A stretch of DNA of 64,000 nucleotides from Modestobacter marinus (GTDB lineage Bacteria > Actinomycetota > Actinomycetes > Mycobacteriales > Geodermatophilaceae): positions 1-64,000 of the forward strand of contig NZ_JABGCH010000022.1 in assembly GCF_019799945.1 (NCBI RefSeq), written 5' to 3'. The notes beneath the pieces were generated by a model. The model saw nothing but the letters and a program-made list of their open reading frames with translations, made no database searches and was not told the origin of the DNA. Both the position numbers and the translations under genes were made by a program. Position 1 is the first letter of the stretch, and every line of letters starts with the position of its first letter. Below are positions 8,036 to 16,400 of the stretch, piece after piece.

Positions 8036-8965
8036 TCAGGGGCTGTGCGCTCCGACGGCCGCCGGCTGCCCCGCCGCGGCCGACGGGACAGGCGGATCCC
8101 CGGCCGGCCGCCGTGCGGAGAGCGTGGAGCCGACGCTGGCGAGCACGACGATCCCCACCGCCACGGCCTCCGGTGCCCCGAGCGACTGGGCCAGCAGCGC
8201 CCACCCGGCCAGCGCGGCGACGGCCGGCTCGAGGCTGAGCAGGACGCCGAACACGCGTGGGGGCAGCCGCCGCAGCGCGGACAGCTCCAGCGTGTACGGC
8301 ACCACCGAGGCGAGCAGCCCGGTGACGGCCCCCAGCAGGAGCAGCTCCGGCCGGTCGACCGCCGTCGCGGCCCCCGCCGCACCGACGGGGACCAGGGCGA
8401 GGGCGCCGACCCCCAGCGCGACGGCGAGCCCACCCTGCCCGGGAACGGCCGCACCCACCCGGGCACTGGTCAGGATGTAGCCGGCCCAGAACACCCCGGC
8501 CAGCAGTGCGAAGGCGACCCCGACCCGGTCCAGCCCGGGGCCTCCGCCGCCGTCGGCGGCCAGCCCGAGCAGGACGACGCCCGTCGCGGCCAGCAGCACC
8601 CACCCCAGGTCGCGCACCCGCCGGGAGAGGACGGCGGCGAGGACCAGCGGGCCCAGGAACTCGATGGTGACCGCGGTGCCCAGCGGGATGCGCGCGATGG
8701 CGGCGTAGAAGGAGCCGTTCATCCCGGCCAGGCACAGGCCGAACGCGACGACCGCCACCCACTGCCGCCGTGTCCACCGGTGGACGTGCGGCCGGGTGGC
8801 GGCCAGCAGCACCAGGGCGGCGACCAGCAGCCGCAGCAACGTGACACCGGCGCTGCCCATCGAGGGGAACAGCTGCGCGGCACCCGCGGCGCCCACCTGC
8901 AGCGAGACGCAGGACCCCAGCACCATGAGCACAGCCGGTCCGCTGCCAGCGTGGCGAGGGGTCAC
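8036..8965 (-). CDS. EamA/DMT family transporter, RhtA-like
   Basis: A 309-residue drug/metabolite transporter with ten hydrophobic helices in two EamA halves; the first half has IPLGTAVTIEFLGPL and the second YTLELSALRRLPP with VFGVLLSLEPAVAAL. These segments resemble RhtA, the homoserine/threonine exporter, though the substrate is unproven. GTG start at 8965. It is divergent from a LysR-type regulator, the usual layout for an exporter controlled by its neighbour. Confidence 0.87.
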   Translation of the reverse strand: MTPRHAGSGPAVLMVLGSCVSLQVGAAGAAQLFPSMGSAGVTLLRLLVAALVLLAATRPHVHRWTRRQWVAVVAFGLCLAGMNGSFYAAIARIPLGTAVTIEFLGPLVLAAVLSRRVRDLGWVLLAATGVVLLGLAADGGGGPGLDRVGVAFALLAGVFWAGYILTSARVGAAVPGQGGLAVALGVGALALVPVGAAGAATAVDRPELLLLGAVTGLLASVVPYTLELSALRRLPPRVFGVLLSLEPAVAALAGWALLAQSLGAPEAVAVGIVVLASVGSTLSARRPAGDPPVPSAAAGQPAAVGAHSP

Positions 8966-9056
8966 GGGCGCGGGGCGGTCGAGGCGGGCTGCGGCACGGT
9001 CCCAGCCTCGGCGTTCGCCACTCCGCCGTCCAGCGAATCATTCTGGAGTGAGATCA

Positions 9057-9069
9057 TCAGCTGAGCTGA
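9057..9069. promoter_or_regulatory. Inverted repeat, candidate LysR operator
   Basis: TCAGCT and AGCTGA flank one central base, 15 bp before the LysR gene and inside the 119-bp divergent region with the EamA exporter. Perfect symmetry and position suggest a binding site; the T-N11-A rule is not clearly met. Confidence 0.4.
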
Positions 9070-9084
9070 ACGATGGGAGGCCCC

Positions 9085-9981
9085 GTGCTCGACGTCCACC
9101 GCCTCCGCCTGCTCCGGGAGCTGCAGCGCCGCGGCACGCTGGCCGAGGTCGCCCGCGCCCTGTCCTACAGCCCCTCGGCCATCTCGCAGCAGCTGTCCCA
9201 GCTGGAGAGCGAGACCGGGGTGCGACTGCTCGAACGGGTCGGGCGCGGTGTCCGGCTGACCGAGCAGGCCCGCATCCTCGTCCGGCACACCGACGCCGTC
9301 CTCGAACGTCTCGAGCTGGCCGAGGCCGAGTTGGCCGCGTCCCTCACCGAGGTGAGCGGCACGTTGCGGGTCGCCTCCTTCCAGAGCGTCCTGCTGACCC
9401 TCATCCCGGCCGCCCTCACCCGGCTCGCGGACCTGCACCCCCGGCTGCGGGTCGAGATGACCCAGAGGGAGCCCGAGAACGCCTTCGCGGGCCTGCTGAC
9501 CCACGACTTCGACGTCGTGCTCGGTGAGGAGTACCCGGGCGGGGCGGGCGTGCCGGCGCCCGGGGTCGACGAGGAGGACCTGCTGCGCGACGAGATGCGT
9601 CTGGCGCTGCCCCGGACGGGCGCCTGGAGCGATCCCGGCGCCTCGTTGGCGGACCTGGCCGGCGCGCCCTGGGTCCTCGACCCCGCCGGGTCCCCGCCGG
9701 GCCGGTGGGCGCGCGCGTTGTGCCGCGACGCCGGCTTCGAGCCCGACGTCCGGTTCGACAGCCCGGACTACCTGCTGCACGTGCACCTGGTCGAGACCGG
9801 TCATGCCATCGCCCTGCTGCCGGACCTGCTCTGGACCGACCGCGAGGCCGACCTGCAGCTCGTCGAGCTGCCCGGTCGGCCCGCCCGGCGGCTCTACACC
9901 GGCGTCCGGCGCGGTGGTGCCGGCCACCCCGCCGTCCAGGCCTTCCGGCGCAGCCTGCGCGCGGCCGTGGCGACCGGCTGA
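9085..9981 (+). CDS. LysR family transcriptional regulator
   Basis: A 298-residue LysR regulator. The N-terminal winged HTH is clear: LRELQRRGTLAEVARALSYS followed by PSAISQQLSQLE (residues 8-40). The periplasmic-binding-like effector domain starts near residue 90 (SGTLRVASFQSVLLTLIP). The GTG at 9085 was preferred because GGGAGG lies 4 nt upstream; an ATG at 9073 would add four residues. Likely controls the divergent RhtA-like exporter and perhaps itself. The effector is unknown. Confidence 0.9.
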   Translation: MLDVHRLRLLRELQRRGTLAEVARALSYSPSAISQQLSQLESETGVRLLERVGRGVRLTEQARILVRHTDAVLERLELAEAELAASLTEVSGTLRVASFQSVLLTLIPAALTRLADLHPRLRVEMTQREPENAFAGLLTHDFDVVLGEEYPGGAGVPAPGVDEEDLLRDEMRLALPRTGAWSDPGASLADLAGAPWVLDPAGSPPGRWARALCRDAGFEPDVRFDSPDYLLHVHLVETGHAIALLPDLLWTDREADLQLVELPGRPARRLYTGVRRGGAGHPAVQAFRRSLRAAVATG

Positions 9982-9993
9982 CCGGGGGGCGGC

Positions 9994-11355
9994 TCAGCCG
10001 GTGCTGACCGCCGTGCCCGCCGGCGGGCGGACGTCGTCCAGGCCGTGCCCGCGGCCCTCGGGTAGCCCCGTGGTCGCGAGCGCGGCGACCAGGAAGAAGG
10101 CCGTGAAGGTGGCGAAGACCAACCCCGTGCCCCCGGCGCCCAGCAAAGGCGGCACGCACAGCTGCGCCGCGATCGACGCGATCCGGCCGAATCCCGCCGC
10201 GGAGCCGGCACCGGTCGCGCGCAGCGCGGTGGGGTAGACCTCGGGGGTGAGCGCGTAGAGGGCGCCCCACGCGCCGAGGTTGAAGAAGGACAGCACCATC
10301 CCGGTGACCAGCACGGCCGACTCCGAGTCGGCGGCCGCGAACAGCCCGGCGCCCACCGCCGAGCCCAGGAGGAAGACCCCGAGCGTGGGGCGGCGGCCCC
10401 AGCGCTCCACCAGGTACGCCGCCACGGCGTACCCCGGCAGCTGTGCCAGGGTGATGATCAGCGTGTACCCGAAGGACCGCACCAGCGAGAACCCGTCGGC
10501 CACCAGCAGGGTGGGCAGCCAGGTGAACGCACCGTAGTACGCGAAGTTGATCCCGAACCAGACCGTCCACAGCGCCGCCGTCCGCCGGCGGGTGCCGCGG
10601 GCCCACAGCTCGGCAGGCCGGGCTCGGCGGGTCTCGGGTGCGGGCGCCGGGCTCGGCACCGGCGGCACACCCGCGGCCCGCTCGAAGCGACGCACCGCCG
10701 CCTCGGCCTCGTCCGTGCGGCCGCGCAGCTCCAGGAAGCGCACCGACTCGGGCAGGCCGCGCCGCACGACGACGGCGTACAGGGCGGGCGCCGCGCCCAG
10801 CGCCAGGGCCCACCGCCAGCCGTCGTCGCTGCGCGGCACGACCAGGTAGCCGATGAGCGCGGCGAGCACCCAGCCGACCGCCCAGAAGGCCTCCAGGGCG
10901 ACGACCAGCCGCCCGCGCACCCGCGCGGGGGCGTACTCGCTGACCAGGGTCGACGCGACCGGCAGCTCTGCGCCCAGGCCCAGCCCGATGAGGAACCGGA
11001 ACACCAGCAGCGCCCCGATCGACCACGACAGGGCGGCCGCGCCGGTGGCCACGCCGAACACCAGCAGGGTGAGGGCGAAGACCTGGCGGCGGCCGATCCG
11101 GTCGGCCAGCAGGCCGCCGAGCGTGGCACCGAGCGCCATCCCGACGAACCCGATCGAGCTGATCCAGGACAGCTCGGTCGTCGACAGCGACCACTGGGTG
11201 ACCAGGGCGGCCATGACGAAGGAGATCAGCCCGACGTCCATGGCATCCAGCGCCCAGCCCACGCCGCTGCCCACGACCAGCCGGCCGTGCTCGCGGGTCA
11301 CCGGCAGCCGGTCCAGGCGCTGGGCGCGGGTCAGGGGGGCAGGGGCGGCGTCCAC
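9994..11355 (-). CDS. MFS transporter (metabolite:H+ symporter, NiaP-like)
   Basis: A 453-residue 12-helix major facilitator. It has the loop 2-3 motif GGLLADRIGRRQ, its second-half counterpart VERWGRRPTLG, and LTPEVYPTALRATG, the PESPR-like motif of the sugar/organic-acid porter group. The opening RLPVTREHGRLVVGSGVGWALDAMD is like niacin or aromatic-acid permeases of the NiaP/AAHS type. The substrate remains open. It is convergent with the LysR gene, 12 bp between stops. Confidence 0.85.
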   Translation of the reverse strand: MDAAPAPLTRAQRLDRLPVTREHGRLVVGSGVGWALDAMDVGLISFVMAALVTQWSLSTTELSWISSIGFVGMALGATLGGLLADRIGRRQVFALTLLVFGVATGAAALSWSIGALLVFRFLIGLGLGAELPVASTLVSEYAPARVRGRLVVALEAFWAVGWVLAALIGYLVVPRSDDGWRWALALGAAPALYAVVVRRGLPESVRFLELRGRTDEAEAAVRRFERAAGVPPVPSPAPAPETRRARPAELWARGTRRRTAALWTVWFGINFAYYGAFTWLPTLLVADGFSLVRSFGYTLIITLAQLPGYAVAAYLVERWGRRPTLGVFLLGSAVGAGLFAAADSESAVLVTGMVLSFFNLGAWGALYALTPEVYPTALRATGAGSAAGFGRIASIAAQLCVPPLLGAGGTGLVFATFTAFFLVAALATTGLPEGRGHGLDDVRPPAGTAVSTG

Positions 11356-11456
11356 GGTCCGCTGTCTACCCGGCGGGCCCGCGAGCGCACCGTGCGGCGG
11401 TCGGCTGTGCGCGTGATCACCGAGCTCGGTGACTGCGGTGTTACGGCAACTCGACG

Positions 11457-12000
11457 GTGACCGAAGGGGAGCGCGCCATGCGGAGCCACGAGGCGAGGGC
11501 GGTCATCCAGACGGAGCCCGAGGTGGGAGGTGCTCGCCGACGGGCGACCTGGAGCACCTGGGACTCCGGCGTCGACGCCGTCGAGGGTCGGCTCGCGCCG
11601 GGCGAGCGAATCAGGATCCACACCGATGCCGCACCGCTCGCCTTCCCCGTGGTCGTGTCGGCGATGGACCCACCGCACCGGCTGGTCTTCACCGGGGGCA
11701 TGCCGCTGGGGCTGTTCCGGGGTGTGCGGACCGACACGCTGACTCCGGACGAGGCGGGCGCGACGAGGTTCGTGATGCGGGAGGAGTTCACCGGTCCGCT
11801 GTCCCGCTGATCGGCCGGTCCACCCCGATCTGCAGCCGTCCTTCTCCCGGTTCGCCGATCGGCTCAAGAAGCGGGTGACCGTGTGGGAGCCGCCGTCCCG
11901 GCTGGCCTCCACCGGGTTCCTCCGCGCGGACCGGCGGGACCGCAACCGGATGGGCTGGACGACCCTGCTGCCCCACTTCCCGGCCGCCGTCGAGGGCTGA
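11457..12000 (+). pseudogene. SRPBCC (START-like/AHSA1-type) gene with several frameshifts
   Basis: The main frame (GTG 11457 to the TGA ending at 11810) encodes WDSGVDAVEGRLAPGE, VFTGGMPLGLFRGVRT and FVMREEFTGPLSR, typical of small SRPBCC lipid/ligand-binding proteins. Near residue 23 the expected WEVLADG lies in another frame (11524-11544), consistent with a 2-base loss followed by a 1-base loss that restores the frame. After FTGPLSR the expected LIGRSTP and then DLQPSFSRFADRLKKR appear in two successive other frames, each needing one missing base. The last frame runs on to TGA at 12000 with an unrecognised tail. The gene is probably decayed, unless these are sequencing errors in GC runs. 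Confidence 0.7.
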
Positions 12001-12010
12001 CGCCTCAGGG

Positions 12011-12847
12011 TCAGGCGGAGGATCCGCGCACGTGCGCGGTGACGAGTTCGCCGATCCGGTCGGCGGCGAGCTCGGGCAGCCAGTGGTCGGCGTCCTCGAG
12101 CACCTCCAGCGCGTACGCGCCCTCGACGTGCCCGCGGGTGGCCTCGATGGCGGCCCGGCCGAGGAACGTGTCGCGAGCACCCCACACGTGCAGCGTGGGC
12201 ACCCGCACCGTCCCGATCGGCGTGCCGGAGCCGAACGGCAGCGCCCGGTACCAGTTCAGCGCCGCGGTCAGCGCGCCCGGCTCCCGCATCCGCTCGACGT
12301 ACCGGTCGACCACGTCGTCGGGGAGCCCGCCCTGGCGCAGCGACCGGCGCAGCAGCGCGCCGCCGTTGGCGAGCAGCACGGCCTCGGGGACGGCGGGCAC
12401 CTGGAAGAACGCCATGTAGCTCGAGCGCAGGGCCTGGTCGCTGTGCACCAGCGCCTGGGTCATCGCCGCCGGGTGCGGCACCGACAGGACGGTCAGCGTC
12501 CGCACTCGCCACGGGTGCCAGGCCGCGAGCGCCCAGGCCACGAGCCCGCCCCAGTCGTGACCGACCACGTGGGCGCTCTCGAGTCCCGCGGCGTCCAGCA
12601 GGGCGAGCACGTCGTCGACCACCTCCCGGATCCGGTACGCCGACCGGCCGGTCGGCCGCGCGCCGGGGGAGTAGCCGCGCTGGTCGGGGGCGAGCGTGCG
12701 CAGTCCGGCGGAGTGCAGCGCCGGGGTCAGCCGGTCGAAGGAGGAGGCGTCCTGCGGGAAGCCGTGCAGCAGGACGACGGGCTCACCGTCGACCGGGCCG
12801 GAATCGTGGACGTCGAAGACCAGGGAACCGCGCCGGAAGGTGTCCAT
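12011..12847 (-). CDS. Alpha/beta hydrolase, epoxide hydrolase-like
   Basis: A 278-residue alpha/beta-hydrolase. The oxyanion motif is LLHGFPQDASSFD (HGxP), the nucleophile elbow GHDWGG places Asp as nucleophile (near residue 103), and the catalytic His is in DADHWLPEL near the end. An Asp nucleophile plus HGFP is the signature of epoxide hydrolases and haloalkane dehalogenases. The ATG at 12847 has AGGAAGGGG upstream. The true substrate is unknown. Confidence 0.88.
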   Translation of the reverse strand: MDTFRRGSLVFDVHDSGPVDGEPVVLLHGFPQDASSFDRLTPALHSAGLRTLAPDQRGYSPGARPTGRSAYRIREVVDDVLALLDAAGLESAHVVGHDWGGLVAWALAAWHPWRVRTLTVLSVPHPAAMTQALVHSDQALRSSYMAFFQVPAVPEAVLLANGGALLRRSLRQGGLPDDVVDRYVERMREPGALTAALNWYRALPFGSGTPIGTVRVPTLHVWGARDTFLGRAAIEATRGHVEGAYALEVLEDADHWLPELAADRIGELVTAHVRGSSA

Positions 12848-12937
12848 GCCCCCTTCCTGCCCCGTCCTCCGTGCCCTTACTGCTGGAGAAGGGGACGCGG
12901 GCACGCGGCGCCCGCCGCGCTGGGGGACGATGGCCGG

Positions 12938-13489
12938 GTGGTGGCACCCCCGACGGTGGAGATGATCGTCCTGGTCGACGAGTCCGGGACGGCGATCGGC
13001 GCGATACCGAAGGCCCTGGTGCACCACGGTGAGACGCCGCTGCACCGGGCCTTCTCCGCCTACCTGTTCGACGCCGACGGGCGGCTGCTGGTGACCCGTC
13101 GGGCGGCGGACAAGGCCACCTTCCCCGGGATGTGGACCAACACGGTCTGCGGGCACCCCGGCCCGGGCGAGGACGACGCCGACGCGATCGCCCGCCGCGC
13201 CCGGTACGAGCTGGGCCTCGGCGTCGCCGACCTGCGCGCGGCCCTGCCCTCCTACCGGTACCGCGCGGAGTTCCGCGGGGTCGTGGAGAACGAGATCTGC
13301 CCGGTCTACCTCGGCCGCTTCACCGGCACGCCGCAGCCGGACCCCACCGAGGTGGGCGAGTGGGCGCTGCTGGACTGGGCGGAGTTCCGGTCGCGGCAGG
13401 AGACCGAGCAGCGGGACGCGTGGTCGCCGTGGTGCCGGGAGCAGGCCCGGATGATCGAGGCGGCCGGGCTGGTGCCCGTCAGGAGTTGA
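12938..13489 (+). CDS. idi: Isopentenyl-diphosphate delta-isomerase, type 1
   Basis: A 183-residue Nudix-fold enzyme that interconverts IPP and DMAPP, the starters of isoprenoid synthesis. The catalytic Cys lies in TNTVCGHP (about residue 71), HRAFSAYLFD gives metal-binding His, and ENEICPVYLG carries the catalytic Glu region. Length is normal for the bacterial type 1 enzyme. The start is GTG at 12938 with GGGGGA upstream; GTG 12941 or ATG 12962 are alternatives. No other isoprenoid gene is nearby. Its stop overlaps the convergent MEDS/HATPase gene by 11 bp. Confidence 0.93.
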   Translation: MVAPPTVEMIVLVDESGTAIGAIPKALVHHGETPLHRAFSAYLFDADGRLLVTRRAADKATFPGMWTNTVCGHPGPGEDDADAIARRARYELGLGVADLRAALPSYRYRAEFRGVVENEICPVYLGRFTGTPQPDPTEVGEWALLDWAEFRSRQETEQRDAWSPWCREQARMIEAAGLVPVRS

Positions 13490-14435
13490 CGACCAGGCGG
13501 ACCGTGCACCCGGCGCCCGACTCGTCCGCGGGGCCGGCGGTGAGCTGGTCCACCGACCGCCGGGCCAGCCACAGGCCCATGCCGCCCACGGCCATGTCGC
13601 CGTGCGCGGGGCCGTAGCCGACCAGCGGGTCGTCGAAGGCGGTGCCTCGGTCGGTGACGGCGCACAGCACCCGCTGCGGTGAGCACCACAGCTTGACGTC
13701 GACCGGCGGGACGCCGTGCTCGGCGGCGTTGGCGGTGACCTCGTCGATCGCCAGCACGAGGTCCTGCGCGGCGTCGGGGGACAGCGCGGTGTCCGCCAGC
13801 ACCCGGTTCAGTGCCCGCCGCAGCGTCCGCATGTCGTCCAGGTCGATGAGCGCCAGGTCGGGCTCGGTGGCCTCCAGCGGGTCGGGCGCGACGCGCCGCC
13901 GGGCCTCGCGCAGCAGCTCCGCGGGCGGGCGGTAGTCGGGGTTGGGCACGGTCCCCTCCTCGGTGAGGAGCCACGGGTGGGTCGCCCGGACCACGGAGTC
14001 CGGGTCACGGTCGCCGGCGTCCGCGGACCCGAGCAGGCAGAGGTGGTCGACCGGGCGGTCGGCGAGCACGTGGTTCAGCAGCGCCTCGACCTCCGTCCAC
14101 GTCGACCAGTCGTCGAGCTGGCCGGGCCCGACGACGAGGTGCAGGCGCCGGCCGTCGGCGGGCAGCTCCCCGTCCACCATCCGGCCGATGGCCGCCAGCG
14201 CGTCCGGCGGCCGTTCCTGCAGGGCGTCGGGCGAGGCGACACGCACGTCCCCGGGGTTGCCGAGGGCGGCCAGCAGCGTGCCGGCCAGCGGCTCGGCGCA
14301 GGCGATGACGACGGGCTCCCCGGCGGCGACGGCCCGGCGCAGCACCGGTCCGACGACCCCGGTGAGGTCGTCGTCCGGGCGCAGCACGTAACCCACGTGC
14401 CGGTAACCCTCGTGCGCCTGGTGTGGCTGATCCAC
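13479..14435 (-). CDS. MEDS-domain sensor with anti-sigma-type HATPase
   Basis: A 318-residue cytoplasmic protein. The first ~180 residues resemble the MEDS (DcmR-type) domain seen at the head of actinobacterial regulators (YRHVGYVLRPDDDL, then VVIACAEPL). The C-terminal ~120 residues are an RsbW/SpoIIAB-like GHKL ATPase: N-box AIDEVTANAAEHG, G1 AVTDRGTAFDD and G2 GGMGLWLARRSVDQL. There is no phosphoacceptor His domain, so it is likely a switch kinase or anti-sigma factor. GTG start at 14435. It would fit with the PP2C phosphatases elsewhere in the window, but no sigma factor or antagonist is adjacent. Confidence 0.82.
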   Translation of the reverse strand: MDQPHQAHEGYRHVGYVLRPDDDLTGVVGPVLRRAVAAGEPVVIACAEPLAGTLLAALGNPGDVRVASPDALQERPPDALAAIGRMVDGELPADGRRLHLVVGPGQLDDWSTWTEVEALLNHVLADRPVDHLCLLGSADAGDRDPDSVVRATHPWLLTEEGTVPNPDYRPPAELLREARRRVAPDPLEATEPDLALIDLDDMRTLRRALNRVLADTALSPDAAQDLVLAIDEVTANAAEHGVPPVDVKLWCSPQRVLCAVTDRGTAFDDPLVGYGPAHGDMAVGGMGLWLARRSVDQLTAGPADESGAGCTVRLVVNS

Positions 14436-14571
14436 CGTGTCCGCTGCTCCTCGGTCGTCTGCTCCGACGTCGGCTCTGTGCCCGCCGAATCCTTGCGGGA
14501 CACATCCACCGGGGGATGTCACACAGCGGCCCCGCGTTTCGTCCAGGGACGTCCGGGTCAGCGACGAGGGC

Positions 14572-15606
14572 ATGAGCGCCCCGCCGACCGAGCTCCTCGT
14601 GCGCGCCGGGTGCCCGAAGCGGATGGTGTTCGGTCCCTGCGGCGGGGTGCGGGACGACGGCAGCTGCGAGGTCGCCGCGCACCCGTGCGTGTTCCTGGAG
14701 CCGCCGCTGCCGCGGTGGACCGGGCCCGCGCCGCCCGTCCCCGCCCCGGCGGCGGGCGGGCTGATCGAGCGGGCCCGGCGGCGCCCCGTCGTCCTCACCG
14801 ACCTGTCGGTGCGCCCCTTCGACCGGGCGTCGGTGCGCGCGGTCGTCGGCGTGCTCGCGCCGGTGAGCGACGGACTGCTCGTGGGGGAGCACGCCGGGCG
14901 CCCGGACCTGCCGCCCACGCTGCTCGCCGCCGAGGTGCTCGCCGCCGGCGGCCGGCCGTGGACGACGCTGGCCTGCCGGGACCGCAGCCGCGTCGTGCTC
15001 GAGCAGGAGGTCGCCGGGCTGGCCGCGGTCGGGGTCGACGGGGTCCTCTGCGTGACCGGGGACGCGCGTGGTCCCGGCGTCCGGCCCGACACCACCCAGG
15101 TGTTCGACCTCGACGGCACCCGGCTGGCCGCGCTCGCGGCGGCGGCCGGACTGTCGGTCGCGGTGCCCGAGTCGCCCGACTCGCCACCGGTCGGGCTGCG
15201 ACCGGCGCGGATCGCGGAGAAGCAGCGTGCCGGGGCGCGGCTCTGCGTGCTCAACCACGTCCGCGACCCGGCCCGGCTCACCGCCTTCACCACGGCGGCG
15301 CGGACGGCCGGGGCGACGCTGCCGTTCGTCGCCGCGGTCGCCGTCTACACCGACGAGCTGTCGGCGCGGGTGCTGCAGCGGTTCCCCGGGCTGCACCTGG
15401 ACGCCGGCGTCGTCGAGCGCGTGCTGGCCTCGCCCGACCCGGCCGCGGCCGGCATCGCGGCCGCAGTGGCGGAGGCGCGGGCGCTGCTCGCCGTCCCCGG
15501 GGTGGTGGGGGTGAACCTGTCCGGGCCGGCCTCGGCCCGCGGCGAGGAGACGGCGGCCGCGGTCAAGGCGGAGGTCGCCCGGCGGATCAGGGAGGAGGCG
15601 GCATGA
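14572..15606 (+). CDS. Methylenetetrahydrofolate reductase-like protein with N-terminal MTHFR_C zinc-type motif
   Basis: A 344-residue protein. The N-terminus holds GCPKRMVFGPCGGVRDDGSCEV, the Cys-rich MTHFR_C domain normally found at the other end of fused reductases. The rest reads as an MTHFR TIM barrel: TLACRDRSRVVLEQE, GVDGVLCVTGDARGPG, and IAEKQRAGARLCVLNHV, which corresponds to the K-x-GA-x-x-x-x-TQ motif but has lost TQ. It may therefore bind folate or flavin differently. The ATG at 14572 follows GAGGG very closely, so the start is uncertain. It overlaps the following methyltransferase gene (ATGA). Confidence 0.75.
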   Translation: MSAPPTELLVRAGCPKRMVFGPCGGVRDDGSCEVAAHPCVFLEPPLPRWTGPAPPVPAPAAGGLIERARRRPVVLTDLSVRPFDRASVRAVVGVLAPVSDGLLVGEHAGRPDLPPTLLAAEVLAAGGRPWTTLACRDRSRVVLEQEVAGLAAVGVDGVLCVTGDARGPGVRPDTTQVFDLDGTRLAALAAAAGLSVAVPESPDSPPVGLRPARIAEKQRAGARLCVLNHVRDPARLTAFTTAARTAGATLPFVAAVAVYTDELSARVLQRFPGLHLDAGVVERVLASPDPAAAGIAAAVAEARALLAVPGVVGVNLSGPASARGEETAAAVKAEVARRIREEAA

Positions 15607-16361
15607 GCGAGCTGTCCAGCGAGGCGATGGAGTCGGAGTTCGGCACGGTCGCGGGGTGGACCGAGGAGGCCGTCCGCGCCCTGGGTCCGGAGCACGCGGT
15701 CCCCGCCGGCTGCCGGGGCAGCGGCAGCGAGGGGGCGCTGCGCTGGCTGGCCGACGCCCTCGCCGTCCGGCCCGGCCAGCGGATGCTCGACTCCGGCGCC
15801 GGGGTCGGCGGCCCGGCCGGCTGGCTGGCCGCCGCGCGCGGGGTGCGGCCGGTCTGCGCCGAGCCGATGGCCGAGGCCGTGCACGCCAGCCGGGTCCTGT
15901 TCGGGCTGCCGTCGGTGGTCGCGTTGTCGCAGGCGCTGCCGTTCCGCGACGGGTCCTTCGACGCGGCCTGGTGCCTCGGCGTCGTGTGCACGACCGAGGA
16001 GAAGGCGGAACTGCTCGCGGAACTGCGCCGGGTGCTGGTGCCCGGCGGCCCGCTCGGATTGCTGGTCTTCGCCGCCGTCGGACCGCTCCGCCCACCGCTG
16101 CCCGAGGGCAACAGCTTCCCGACCCCCGACGAGCTCGACGCGCTGCTCACCGGCGCCGGGTTCACCGTCACCGCGACGGCCACCGTGGACCTGTCCGACA
16201 GCCCGCCGGAGTGGCAGGAGCGGGCGGACGCGGTCGACGCCGAGGTGGAGCGGCGGCACGGCACCGACCCGCGGTGGGCGGAGGCGCAGGAACAGTCCCG
16301 GCGGGTCGGCCGGCTGATCGGGGAGGGCGTCCTGGAGCCCCGGCTGATCGCCGCCCGCTGA
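15603..16361 (+). CDS. Class I SAM-dependent methyltransferase
   Basis: A 252-residue methyltransferase of the Methyltransf_11 type. SAM-binding motif I is MLDSGAGVGGPAGWLAA (about residues 60-77), motif II/post-I ends in CAEPMAEAV, and motif IV is FDAAWCLGVVCT. Motif I has DSGAG rather than the usual DxGxG, a tolerated change. Its ATGA start overlap with the MTHFR-like gene implies translational coupling and perhaps a shared one-carbon task. The methyl acceptor is unknown. Confidence 0.85.
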   Translation: MSELSSEAMESEFGTVAGWTEEAVRALGPEHAVPAGCRGSGSEGALRWLADALAVRPGQRMLDSGAGVGGPAGWLAAARGVRPVCAEPMAEAVHASRVLFGLPSVVALSQALPFRDGSFDAAWCLGVVCTTEEKAELLAELRRVLVPGGPLGLLVFAAVGPLRPPLPEGNSFPTPDELDALLTGAGFTVTATATVDLSDSPPEWQERADAVDAEVERRHGTDPRWAEAQEQSRRVGRLIGEGVLEPRLIAAR

Positions 16362-16400
16362 CGGGGGAAGGCCCGCGACGTCCGTCTCGTTGGACCGGAC

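Noticed and set aside
14502-14519. Short inverted repeat ACATCC-N6-GGATGT between the MEDS and MTHFR-like genes
   Set aside because: Six-base arms occur often by chance in such DNA, and no DNA-binding regulator is encoded next to it.
13479-15293. A 604-residue minus-strand frame across 14.4-15.3 kb
   Set aside because: Its upstream part is antisense to the well-supported MTHFR-like gene and has no family-like sequence.
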